Shown here: positions 8,799 through 17,329 of the stretch, one piece after another
Layout: every line of letters starts with the position of its first letter
How positions within the stretch are numbered: position 1 is the stretch's first letter
Source of the DNA: Bacteroidales bacterium UBA5833
GTDB lineage: Bacteria; Bacteroidota; Bacteroidia; Bacteroidales; Lentimicrobiaceae
Direction of reading: 5' to 3'
Length of the DNA stretch: 64,000 nt
Assembly (NCBI GenBank): GCA_002433025.1
Contig: DJGZ01000032.1
Span: forward strand, 5,129 to 69,128
Program-made: the position numbers and the translations under genes
Notes under the pieces: generated by a model
Databases searched by the model: none
Seen by the model: only the letters and a program-made list of their open reading frames with translations
Told to the model about the DNA's origin: nothing

Positions 8799-9810
8799 TC
8801 CGGCGATTGCTGCTTTTGCGTAGTAGTCTTTTAATGAAAATGATAATTACACTTCTGTTGAGCTCATAAAAATGAACAACTAATTCAAGCTTCATCCTGA
8901 ACCGCATTATAAGTGGTTTTCGGGGATGAAAGCGCCTTTTGCAATAATGATTCAACGCTTCAGGGCTGGTCGCAACTACTTGCTCAACCAGATATTCTTT
9001 CTGATGCGAAAATAATAATTTTGGTTCATTATCGGAAAGATTGATATTGAAAATCAACCCGGTTTGGGTTAATTTGGAAAAGTTCTGATCGAAAATAAAG
9101 TTTCCGTGACTAAAAACTGTCCATGTTTCATTGAGTTTAACCAAAGGTTGTATCACATGAGGATGATGCCCGAGAATGTAATCAAAACCGGCCTCGCTTA
9201 ATTCCATCGCAAGAGCTCGCTGCTGCTCATTTTCTATTGTCAGGTATTCATCTCCCCAATGAATACTGATAACGCGGATTTCATTACCGGCCTTCCGGCT
9301 GAGGTCCAGGTCACGGATAAGATCTTTGTAGGAACTCAGGAAGTACTGACCGCAATAGTTTTTATCATTTATAAGACTTACTCCCCAGATTTTTAAAACT
9401 TTGCCTTTCATTTCTAAAACCAGCGGGGTGTTATCTCTGCCTGTGACAAATATCCCTTCTTTCTCAAGAAGTTGAAAGCTATAACCGGCAGATTGCTTTC
9501 CATGCTGGCTGAAATGATTGTTGGCAACATTGGCAATTTTTATTGCATCAATCTTTCTGAAAATTGCTGTAGCACCTTCAGGTGCAAGATAAACCCCGTT
9601 GATGATATTTCGTTTTAAAAAATGATCATCCGGCGCAAATCCCGATTCCATATTAAAGATAAGGATATCTGCCTCTGACAGTGTCTCATAGGCTTTCGGA
9701 CTCAGTACGCTGGTATAATCATTGCTGAACTTTGTAATGATACCACGGCTGAAATGATGAACATTTTCACCGAGCATAACATCACCGACGCTGCAAAGAT
9801 TAATTGACAT
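8785..9810 (-). CDS. CapA family (PGA_cap) metallophosphoesterase-like protein
   Basis: A 341-residue protein of the CapA/PGA_cap family, a calcineurin-like fold first described in poly-gamma-glutamate capsule synthesis. Motifs in order: CSVGDVMLGE near the N-terminus, IANVANNHFSQHG in the middle, ISIHWGDEY, DYILGHHPHVIQPL and VFSHGNFIFDQ. These supply the Asp, Asn and His ligands of the expected dinuclear metal site. No signal peptide is seen, so it may act in the cytoplasm. It overlaps the CapK-like ligase gene by 11 bp and the PssD-like gene by 14 bp, tying it to polysaccharide modification. There are no capB/capC genes nearby, so actual polyglutamate synthesis is unlikely; a role in adding or trimming an amino-acid or phosphate decoration is inference. 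Confidence 0.85.
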   Translation of the reverse strand: MSINLCSVGDVMLGENVHHFSRGIITKFSNDYTSVLSPKAYETLSEADILIFNMESGFAPDDHFLKRNIINGVYLAPEGATAIFRKIDAIKIANVANNHFSQHGKQSAGYSFQLLEKEGIFVTGRDNTPLVLEMKGKVLKIWGVSLINDKNYCGQYFLSSYKDLIRDLDLSRKAGNEIRVISIHWGDEYLTIENEQQRALAMELSEAGFDYILGHHPHVIQPLVKLNETWTVFSHGNFIFDQNFSKLTQTGLIFNINLSDNEPKLLFSHQKEYLVEQVVATSPEALNHYCKRRFHPRKPLIMRFRMKLELVVHFYELNRSVIIIFIKRLLRKSSNRRNGEN

Positions 9811-11092
9811 GGCTTTCTATTAGTTTAAACTTTGAATTTGTCGGATTATATTCCTGCATTTGCTCTATCGCAAAAGTGAGCTCCGGCAGGTGTTTATAAA
9901 GGGTTGCCGCCAGTTCAGCCGCCATTTTGTCAAATAGTTGCATTTGCTTCAGGTGAATATGTACTTTCACAGAATAGTCGGCTTCCTGAACAATCCGGTA
10001 GGCGTCGACTTGGGGGAAATCAAACAGGATTTTATTGAAATACGAACCATGAACCGCGCTGCCGTCGGGCTTTCTGATCATTTCCCGTGTCCTGCCTTTT
10101 AAATCAATAATCCTTGGCCATACGGAACCGCATCCACATCTGTCGGTGGTGATGTTGCCGATATCGCCAACCTGGTACCTGACAAACGGGTAGTTCAGGC
10201 TGTTGGTGTTTGTCAGCAGCAGTTCGCTGAACCCTTCTACGGTTGTCATTGCTTCAGCAAAGCAATTAAGAAAATTATAATGATAACCTTGGTGTACAGG
10301 GCATTCACAACCCAGAATTCCACCGTCATTAGCACCGTAAATATCAAATACAGGTTTATTGAATGCTTCTTCAATCCGGGAACGGACTGAAGGAAGAAGT
10401 TGCTCTGATGTTGTAAATATTGCCTGCAGGCAGCTGAAATATGAAGGAAATTCCGGCATCACTTTTATTATATTCAGTATAGAGCTGGGATATCCATAAA
10501 TCAGAACCGCTTTGTTAAGCTTTCGCCGGTTTGGCCTGAGGTCGCTGTCGATCATATCGCCCCTGAGAAAATAATTATTCTGTAGCCTGTGGTAAATGTT
10601 CTCCAGGAACTTCCTGTTAACAGTGCGAAGTGAATTTCCGGCAATTGTAACAAACGGATCTCCTGGATTATAACCACAGTTGGAATGCCAGAATAAATAA
10701 TTGTGGGCCCACATCCAGGAGAGGTGCTCCTTATCAACATAATACCGGAAGGGCGCTCCTGTACTGCCCCCTGTTTTCTTAAGCTGATAAGCCACTCCTT
10801 TGATAGGGGAAAAGACAAGATGGAGATTTTCTGATAGTGTATTTTTATCAATGACCGGCATTTCCCCCAGTATCTTAAGCGGATTTTCATTGATCTCATC
10901 CGGGCTGTATTTGCTCAGCAATGGGCTGTAAAATCTGTTATTGCTCCTGATTGCCAAAAGGAACCCGGCAAGGTTTTGCTTACGGGCCTCTTCAAGAAGT
11001 ATTTTATTGTCCCAAAGCCTGACAAGCTCCTTGTATTTCCCCAGGATATCGGTGCCTCTGGCTATGTCTATGAGTCTTAAGCCGGTCTTCAT
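9800..11092 (-). CDS. CapK/PaaK-like AMP-forming ligase
   Basis: A 430-residue member of the phenylacetate-CoA ligase-like adenylate-forming enzymes, subgroup CapK. The ATP-binding loop reads KKTGGSTGAPFRYY, a later adenine-binding segment is IYGANDGGILGCE, and a C-terminal core motif is YQVGDIGNITTDRCGCGSVW, followed by the KGRTREMIRKPDG hinge. CapK-type genes recur in capsule loci, where they are thought to activate an acid for transfer onto the polysaccharide or its precursor. It overlaps the upstream glycosyltransferase by 4 bp and the CapA-like gene by 11 bp, so it is part of the same operon. The substrate is unknown. Confidence 0.85.
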   Translation of the reverse strand: MKTGLRLIDIARGTDILGKYKELVRLWDNKILLEEARKQNLAGFLLAIRSNNRFYSPLLSKYSPDEINENPLKILGEMPVIDKNTLSENLHLVFSPIKGVAYQLKKTGGSTGAPFRYYVDKEHLSWMWAHNYLFWHSNCGYNPGDPFVTIAGNSLRTVNRKFLENIYHRLQNNYFLRGDMIDSDLRPNRRKLNKAVLIYGYPSSILNIIKVMPEFPSYFSCLQAIFTTSEQLLPSVRSRIEEAFNKPVFDIYGANDGGILGCECPVHQGYHYNFLNCFAEAMTTVEGFSELLLTNTNSLNYPFVRYQVGDIGNITTDRCGCGSVWPRIIDLKGRTREMIRKPDGSAVHGSYFNKILFDFPQVDAYRIVQEADYSVKVHIHLKQMQLFDKMAAELAATLYKHLPELTFAIEQMQEYNPTNSKFKLIESHVN

Positions 11093-12246
11093 CGGATAAC
11101 AGATTCTATGATGCTGAATTTACTTTCCCAGGTGTGTTCTGCGGCTGCGCTGACTCTGGCTTCTGATAATTCTCTGCTGTTTTCTTTCAATGCAAGCAAG
11201 GCCTTTTCCAGGTATTCTTCAGGAGTATCTGCGAAGTATACCAGTGAACCAAAAAGTTCCTTTACTATCGGGATGGGGCAACTGACAATGGGCTTGCCCA
11301 TTGCCAGGTATTCAAGGGCCTTAACAGGGTATGAATTGTAAATCCAGTCGGCCATAATCCAGTTGAGCAGGCAAACGTCGAAAGCCTGTGCATAGGAGGG
11401 GAGTTCCTTAAAATCAACAGGGCCGGTAAAAAATACGTTATCCAGGTTTTCAAGTGATGAATAATCACCCAGTACTTTGCCTATAATAACAACCGAAAAC
11501 CCGTTGTTCGCAAGTATTCTGAAGGCCTCTTTGTCATTGGCATCTGAAAGTGTTCCAAAGTAACCGGCAACCGGCTGGCCCGATGCCTTAACTTTTAACA
11601 TTAACGGATTTACTTCCCCTGCAGTATTGAAATGTGTGAAGTTTACCCCATGAGTTAACAGGGTAACCTGTCTTCCTGTCAAATGTTCAAGTTTAGCCCT
11701 GATATTCGGAGAACTGGCAAATAAATGATCGACATGGGTGCCGAGGTAATACTCCTTTTTGCGGAGTTCCTGAAGAAGTGTCTGATTGTTGGTCCTGAAA
11801 TCAGAAATAAAGTCTGCAGCCTGGTAAATTTTTCGGTAGAAAGGTTTACGAAGAACCGGTGATAAGGTAAAACTACCCGAAATCCATAATATGGTTTCCT
11901 TTATCCTGATGCCCAGAAAAAGCGTAATAATTGCAAATTGCAGCCTGATCAGCATGTCATTAATCTTATCGCCGGCTCCGTTAAAAAGAGGAATATAGAA
12001 GGGGACCAATATATAGACTCCCTGGTCTGCTTTTCTGATAAACTTCAGGTGGGTCTGCAACTTATTCAGTATTTTTTTCTGCATTGATTTTCTGTTCTCC
12101 GAATTGACTGCCGGAGACTTGAATGCGATGGGATTGACCCAAAGAATCTGATATCCTTTTTGCCTGAATTGCATCATAATCTGGCGGGTGCTGGTGACAG
12201 AAGGTCTGAACCAGTCGGTACCGCTGAAAATAATCCATTTTTTCAT
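11089..12246 (-). CDS. Glycosyltransferase (GT-B fold, family 4-like)
   Basis: A 385-residue GT-B type glycosyltransferase. The N-domain begins MKKWIIFSGTDWFRPSVTST, and the C-domain has the donor-binding region PVKALEYLAMGKPIVSCPIP. The ATG at 12246 was chosen because it begins the first beta strand directly and has AGGA about 9 nt upstream; a longer frame from 12294 would overlap the asparagine-synthase-like gene. It ends overlapping the CapK-like gene by 4 bp. It probably adds one sugar of the exopolysaccharide repeat unit; donor and acceptor are unknown. Confidence 0.85.
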   Translation of the reverse strand: MKKWIIFSGTDWFRPSVTSTRQIMMQFRQKGYQILWVNPIAFKSPAVNSENRKSMQKKILNKLQTHLKFIRKADQGVYILVPFYIPLFNGAGDKINDMLIRLQFAIITLFLGIRIKETILWISGSFTLSPVLRKPFYRKIYQAADFISDFRTNNQTLLQELRKKEYYLGTHVDHLFASSPNIRAKLEHLTGRQVTLLTHGVNFTHFNTAGEVNPLMLKVKASGQPVAGYFGTLSDANDKEAFRILANNGFSVVIIGKVLGDYSSLENLDNVFFTGPVDFKELPSYAQAFDVCLLNWIMADWIYNSYPVKALEYLAMGKPIVSCPIPIVKELFGSLVYFADTPEEYLEKALLALKENSRELSEARVSAAAEHTWESKFSIIESVIR

Positions 12247-12284
12247 ACTTAGAAATCCTGGTCTTTTATTAATGGATTTTGATC

Positions 12285-14138
12285 TTAGTGCCATGTTTTC
12301 AACTCGTTATATACAACATCCGGTACCCTGCAGAAAGACCTGATATTGTCCTGAAAAATCAGGTGAAGATATTCGTCAGTGTTGTACATCCTGGTTAACA
12401 GTCTTTTATGGATCGGGTTAACCGGAGTGCTGTTGCTGAGTAAATTCCTGAAATATTCTGATCTTGGGGCGAAGTGTTCTGCTTCAACATAAGGATTAAA
12501 CTTTTTGATCTGCCATCGCAGAAGCAGGTTGCTGAATCTGTTGTTGAACCTGATTACCTGAAGCATCGCAGGGCGTATGTGACTTTCAAGTTTCAGGGAA
12601 ACCGGGAAAGCTGTCGACCTGACAGAATTGGATTTATGCTCACTTGCCGCGATTATTGAGTGGGCTTTTTGAGAACGTATCAGGCTTGCCGGAAGCGAAT
12701 GATATGCGTTGAGAATGGACCTTTCGGCAAAAGGGGTGACTGGTGTAAGGAAATGCTGCGCACGGAGCAGGATCGGCTGGGTGTTGCGGAATGAGCGGTT
12801 GTCGGTGTCGTGATGAATTTCAGTGTCAATAAGGAGTTCAGATTTCGGATACTCTTTGTAAAGCGAGACATAGTGATCCCATATGTTGAATCCGTTGTAA
12901 CAGGGTAATGACTCTTTGAATATCTCGCGCGTAACCCCTTTGGTGATCCAGTTAAAAATGCCATTGATCATGTCTTCGTGGGTTTTAATCCCGGGAACCC
13001 TGAAAGATGGCATTTTACCGGAACTCATATCCCCGAACAGGCCCATTAATGCTGTGGATGAATACCCGGATGCCAGGCTGCCCAGTGCACCCCATGAGAA
13101 AGTTGGCGTTGTGCTCATTGCGATCATAAATGCCAGGCGACGATCAACCGAGTAAGAATCAAGAACATGTAAATCTTTCTGCAGCAATCCGGCAATCCTG
13201 CTTACATAAGGGTAATCAAATACCCCTGTTCCATCCTTGAATACATAAGGAATGTAGGGTATCTGGTTGTGTTCCATAAACGGCAGAAAAATCCGGCTGT
13301 CTTTGCCTTTCGACATGAAAATTCCGAGTGGTTCTTCCAGTTGCAGGTATAGTTTCTTAAAAAATTCGTCAATGACATGCTTCAGGCCTTCAATGTAACT
13401 TTTATCCGACATTTTCCTGCTCCTGTCGAATTTTTGGTAATATTTCCGGTATACAACAGATTTTCCGTTTCTGACATAAATATCTGACGGCACAATGAGG
13501 GTTATCTCGTTGAATTCGGTATTTCTGTATAACGGATATTCCAGTTGAAGGATTTCGGCTATGGATTGATCATTAATTGAAACCGGTAACCCGGGATTTG
13601 ATGCCAGGGCAAACACATTGTTACTGACGGCGAAATATCCGCTGTAATCATAAATATAAACCCTGTTCCCGCCAAGCTGGTCATTGAAAATGATCAGAGT
13701 GTCTGTTTCAGAAAGATAGCAAAAACCTGAATATCGTCCGTTGAATTCTTTAAGTTTGTCGGATACGCCTGACCTGCAGATACTCAGGACCTCTGCTGCA
13801 AGGTAGCTGCCTGAGTCCTGGTTTTTGTTGCCGCTCTTGTCCGGTAGCTGAAGGTCATAAAATGTTCCTTCAATGAAAGCAAAATCTGATTTGTCCCTTA
13901 TCAACCCATATGTGTCCAGTTTGTGAAGTTTTTCGGGTAATAAAAGGGCCAAGTGATATTTGCCAAGGGCAAAAACAGACACATAATTGCCGAACCCGCC
14001 AAAGTAGTTTTTGATCCCCTCATAAAGAATACGTTGACTTTTACCAGGTTCTGACGGTACTGACTCAACAAGTAAATAGCCTGTCATTCTTGGCTTGATC
14101 TGCTTATCAATATCGATTTTATGAATATACTCTTTCAT
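12285..14138 (-). CDS. Asparagine-synthase-like protein of the polysaccharide locus
   Basis: A 617-residue protein with the two-domain plan of glutamine-dependent asparagine synthetases. The N-terminal half (about 1-240) resembles an Ntn-hydrolase glutaminase domain (FNGRYSGFCYLSETDTLIIFND), but the protein does not begin Met-Cys, so the glutaminase nucleophile is absent. The C-terminal half has a PP-loop ATP-pyrophosphatase-like motif, IFMSKGKDSRIF (about 290), in which the usual SGG is MSKG. The start was set at ATG 14138, since the frame extended to 14159 begins with TTG. Genes of this type occur in many exopolysaccharide loci, where they may amidate uronic acids or join amino acids to the chain. 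It lies 21 bp after the deacetylase gene. Ammonia or another amine rather than glutamine is the likely nitrogen source (inference). Confidence 0.8.
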   Translation of the reverse strand: MKEYIHKIDIDKQIKPRMTGYLLVESVPSEPGKSQRILYEGIKNYFGGFGNYVSVFALGKYHLALLLPEKLHKLDTYGLIRDKSDFAFIEGTFYDLQLPDKSGNKNQDSGSYLAAEVLSICRSGVSDKLKEFNGRYSGFCYLSETDTLIIFNDQLGGNRVYIYDYSGYFAVSNNVFALASNPGLPVSINDQSIAEILQLEYPLYRNTEFNEITLIVPSDIYVRNGKSVVYRKYYQKFDRSRKMSDKSYIEGLKHVIDEFFKKLYLQLEEPLGIFMSKGKDSRIFLPFMEHNQIPYIPYVFKDGTGVFDYPYVSRIAGLLQKDLHVLDSYSVDRRLAFMIAMSTTPTFSWGALGSLASGYSSTALMGLFGDMSSGKMPSFRVPGIKTHEDMINGIFNWITKGVTREIFKESLPCYNGFNIWDHYVSLYKEYPKSELLIDTEIHHDTDNRSFRNTQPILLRAQHFLTPVTPFAERSILNAYHSLPASLIRSQKAHSIIAASEHKSNSVRSTAFPVSLKLESHIRPAMLQVIRFNNRFSNLLLRWQIKKFNPYVEAEHFAPRSEYFRNLLSNSTPVNPIHKRLLTRMYNTDEYLHLIFQDNIRSFCRVPDVVYNELKTWH

Positions 14139-14159
14139 GCCCCGATAATTTTTAGACAA

Positions 14160-14948
14160 TTATTGCATCAACTCAGAAAATGAAACAAACGAATATCCTG
14201 TTTTTTTCAAATGAATCAGCAATGATTCCAGCATGCCCAGATGCTCTCCATGAAAGCGGTGGTGCAGCAGAATTCCGATGACTGATGTGTGCCTGGCTGC
14301 ATATTCTGTCTGTTCAATGATCTCCGGCAGGCTGTAATGTTCAGCGGTGTCATATCCGGTGTATTTCCTGATCAGGTTTACAGAAACGGAAATTTCTCTG
14401 AAGCTGTAATTTTTTCTGCTTTCCGGGTGGTAATTGACGGCTTTTCCGAATACAAAATCTTTGCCTAACGACCTGCCAAGGAAATTCTTAAACCTGGATT
14501 TCGGGGTAAACCTGATTTTTGATGAAAGAATTTTATATCCGCAGTCGGAGATTGCCCTGAGGGCGTTGGAATTATATGTGCCATAAGGGAAAGAGAATGC
14601 GGGAGACCAAAGGTCACTAAAGTGTTCAGACATCAATTCCTTGCCTTTGAATATATCTTTGTATTGATCTTCATACGCCCGGTTACCCCCAAACTCCATT
14701 TTGGATCCGGGATTATCCAAATTGTGATTGTATCCATGCTGAACAATGTTAATCATTTGTGGATGATCTTTTTTTAACAGTTTCAACCAGTTAACAACTT
14801 CAGGTGTAATGTTTGCGGGCTCAACTGCATGGGCAAGAGGGATGCCATATCTCAGAAATAGCTCTGTCATACTTATCAGGGTATGGTCTAGGCGATCCCT
14901 TACATCATCATTCCGGAAGAAAACCACCGGGCTTTCGCTTGCTTTCAT
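14160..14948 (-). CDS. Polysaccharide deacetylase-like protein (NodB fold)
   Basis: A 262-residue protein of the carbohydrate esterase 4-like group. It shows the metal-binding FFRNDDVRDR near the N-terminus, a VQHGYNHN segment (His pair), SFPYGTYNSNALRAI resembling motif 3, and ILLHHRFHG close to the C-terminus. No signal peptide is present, so it may act on cytoplasmic lipid-linked precursors rather than on the finished polymer. It is followed by the asparagine-synthase-like gene 21 bp on, with a gap of about 250 bp upstream, and could begin a sub-operon running through the CapK- and CapA-like genes. Deacetylation of an amino sugar before further modification is a reasonable inference. Confidence 0.8.
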   Translation of the reverse strand: MKASESPVVFFRNDDVRDRLDHTLISMTELFLRYGIPLAHAVEPANITPEVVNWLKLLKKDHPQMINIVQHGYNHNLDNPGSKMEFGGNRAYEDQYKDIFKGKELMSEHFSDLWSPAFSFPYGTYNSNALRAISDCGYKILSSKIRFTPKSRFKNFLGRSLGKDFVFGKAVNYHPESRKNYSFREISVSVNLIRKYTGYDTAEHYSLPEIIEQTEYAARHTSVIGILLHHRFHGEHLGMLESLLIHLKKTGYSFVSFSELMQ

Positions 14949-15196
14949 ACATGGTGAATTATGAGATACAGCATAGATGAATGGTCATTGTAAAAAATTA
15001 CCAACAATTCAAAGCATTTCTGGTTCGTTCGTGCTTAAAAGAAAAATCAGCTAAAGTTAATCATTTAGCGTGCACAAATTGTCGTCGGGTGTATTATTCG
15101 GAGGATATACTCCCGGTGCTGAAAATTGCTTTTTATGATAATACAGATGTTTATAAAATATATTACAACGATATGTTCAGCTAAAAAAATCCGGCT

Positions 15197-16402
15197 TCAG
15201 CCGCCTGTTTCGTGGGCAACCCGGCTGTGTCGCTTCTGAAAAAGTTTTTCATAACAATTGCGGGTATCTTTCCCGATGCTTTCCCATCCATACTTTTCAT
15301 TGGCCCAATTCTTAATAAAATCCCTTGTTCTTTCAGGGCTCCGATACATTTCCGTATTAAAGAAATCTGCAATTGTCCTGGAAAGCACTTCCGGGGTGTT
15401 TTCTTTGATTATCATTCCTGTCTTGCCTTCAATCATATCATTTTTAAAATTTCCGATATCCGTTACAATAATCGGTAATCCGAATGTGTATGCCATAAAA
15501 ATAACTCCTGACTGATAGATTTTCCGATAGGGGAGTACGATGCAATCGGCTGCAGCAAAATACTGTTCCACATCCTCGTCGGGGATATAACATATCCTGT
15601 ATGTTATTCTCTGGCTGTGAGCTGAATATGAGATGTCGGATATTATTTTTTCTGTATAGTGCTCATCTTTTGAATTTCCCGCGATTAGAAGCCGGAAATC
15701 ACTCAGGAAATGATCAGGCAGATAGTCAAGGCTTTTGATCAGGATGTCAAGCCCTTTGTAATGATCTATATTACCGAAAAAGAGTATAATCTTTTCTTCG
15801 GGGCCTGCGCCAAGTAATGCCCTTGCCTCCATGGTTTTCATCCCTTTAAGACTGACCCTGTTGTTCATGCCATGCTGGATCACGGAAATTTTTGAACCAC
15901 TGGGGCCAAACTCTGCCATCAGTTCAGACTTGCTTAATGAAGTGTGTACGATGAGGTGGTTTGATATGCGGTATAAGTACTTCAGTGAAAATCTGTTTAT
16001 CCTGGAATCTTTATTATCCCTGCTTCCGGCATTTATATTATGAACTGTAAGTACCACTTTGTTGCCCATGATTCGGGCAATAGTCGGAAGTATTATTCTG
16101 TCAATGAACTTATATCTGTCAAGCCATTGAAAATGTACAATTCCCGGGGAGGATGTCAGGAGGAACCATATTTGTTTAAAATAGAAACGTGCAATATTCA
16201 GGATTTTAGCTAAAATTGAAGAATTTCTGGGCAGAAATCTGAATACCGGCACATACCTTACATTGGGAAACTGCAGGAATAAATCACTGGTTATATCGGC
16301 GTCAAGCACTGTGATCTGGTCTTCTTTGAACTGAGACAGACCCGAAACCAGTCCAAACATGTAATCAACCTGCCCGGCACCGTTGAATATTGATATTTTC
16401 AT
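15197..16402 (-). CDS. Glycosyltransferase family 4 protein
   Basis: A 401-residue GT-B enzyme. It starts MKISIFNGAGQVDYMFGLVS, has LTVHNINAGSRDN in the N-domain, and the C-domain shows ILFFGNIDHYKGLDILIKSL and YQSGVIFMAYTFGLPIIVTD, the acceptor/donor-binding E-less variant of the EX7E region. It follows the GT2 gene by 3 bp, so they are co-transcribed. About 250 bp without a recognised gene separates its stop from the deacetylase gene. It probably adds a sugar to the exopolysaccharide repeat. Confidence 0.88.
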   Translation of the reverse strand: MKISIFNGAGQVDYMFGLVSGLSQFKEDQITVLDADITSDLFLQFPNVRYVPVFRFLPRNSSILAKILNIARFYFKQIWFLLTSSPGIVHFQWLDRYKFIDRIILPTIARIMGNKVVLTVHNINAGSRDNKDSRINRFSLKYLYRISNHLIVHTSLSKSELMAEFGPSGSKISVIQHGMNNRVSLKGMKTMEARALLGAGPEEKIILFFGNIDHYKGLDILIKSLDYLPDHFLSDFRLLIAGNSKDEHYTEKIISDISYSAHSQRITYRICYIPDEDVEQYFAAADCIVLPYRKIYQSGVIFMAYTFGLPIIVTDIGNFKNDMIEGKTGMIIKENTPEVLSRTIADFFNTEMYRSPERTRDFIKNWANEKYGWESIGKDTRNCYEKLFQKRHSRVAHETGG

Positions 16403-16405
16403 TTT

Positions 16406-17329
16406 TTATTTATTTCTGTTGGGAATTATTTTTTTAAAACCCGCCAGGCTGAGTATTTTCCATTTGAAAAACCCGCCGATGTAATATATGTACTTATGAA
16501 TTAATGCAATATATGCCATTGGCGAGGTGGAGTACTTGCGGTAAAAAAGAACATCCTTGCCTACGTTATTGTTTGATTTGATATCGGTCAGGGATTTTAA
16601 AAGCAAACGGAAACTGTTGTAATGATGCAATCCCGAATTGCTTTTATCGTTCCAGATTTTCAATGATGGTGACACCAGAATGCGGTATCCGGCAAGTTTT
16701 GCCCTGAAGGTGAAATCACTGTCACCATGGTATTGGGGAAACTCAGTTGCATTAACATATCCGATCTTCTCGAAAACGGAACGATGTATGAGGGTGCCCA
16801 TTCCAGGGAGCCAGTCTGCTAAAGTAAGCCGGTTGAATTGCTCAGCATCTTTCTGATGCATCCCAATGGTATATTTCCGGCCGGAGCGGGTATCAAAAAT
16901 CCCTCCCATTGACCAGATGACATCCGGCTGGTCAGCAAAAAATATTTTTGATCCAACAATGGTTGTCGGCGCATTTTCGCCGGCAACTAGCAGTAGGTTC
17001 CTGAAATAGTCACCATCGGTATGAATATCGTTGTTCCACCATAAAACAAATTCGCAACCAAGATTATCAACAGCGTGCCGGGTTCCGGCGTTAATTCCCC
17101 CGCTCCACCAGAGATTGCCATCGCCTTCCAATAGGATAATTTCGGGATAATTGGCAGAAATCCAGGCCCGGCTTCCATCCGTTGATCCATCATCAATCAC
17201 AATTATTTTAAAGTTTCTGGCATCATCCCCCAGTTGATCGATATGCAGAGAAAGATACTCCAGGCACTTTATAGTAAAATGAAGCCCGTTGTGTATTGGA
17301 ATCAGTATGGCTATTTTTGGTTTGTTCAT
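16406..17329 (-). CDS. Glycosyltransferase family 2 protein
   Basis: A 307-residue GT-A enzyme similar to rhamnosyl/galactofuranosyl-type family 2 transferases. Motifs: AILIPIHNGLHFTIKCLE at the N-terminus, VIDDGSTDGSRAW, the metal-binding WWNNDIHTDGDYF, and GMGTLIHRSVFEKIGYV. The C-terminus carries a hydrophobic, Tyr-rich helix that may associate with the membrane. Its ATG overlaps the stop of the polymerase gene (17329), indicating coupling. The sugar donor cannot be assigned. Confidence 0.9.
   Translation of the reverse strand: MNKPKIAILIPIHNGLHFTIKCLEYLSLHIDQLGDDARNFKIIVIDDGSTDGSRAWISANYPEIILLEGDGNLWWSGGINAGTRHAVDNLGCEFVLWWNNDIHTDGDYFRNLLLVAGENAPTTIVGSKIFFADQPDVIWSMGGIFDTRSGRKYTIGMHQKDAEQFNRLTLADWLPGMGTLIHRSVFEKIGYVNATEFPQYHGDSDFTFRAKLAGYRILVSPSLKIWNDKSNSGLHHYNSFRLLLKSLTDIKSNNNVGKDVLFYRKYSTSPMAYIALIHKYIYYIGGFFKWKILSLAGFKKIIPNRNK

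Noticed and set aside
14981..15184. A 67-codon plus-strand frame with a CTNCRR zinc-ribbon-like segment in the gap between two polysaccharide genes
   Set aside because: No ribosome-binding site, promoter or family; opposite to all neighbours. Two Cys residues alone do not support a zinc protein.
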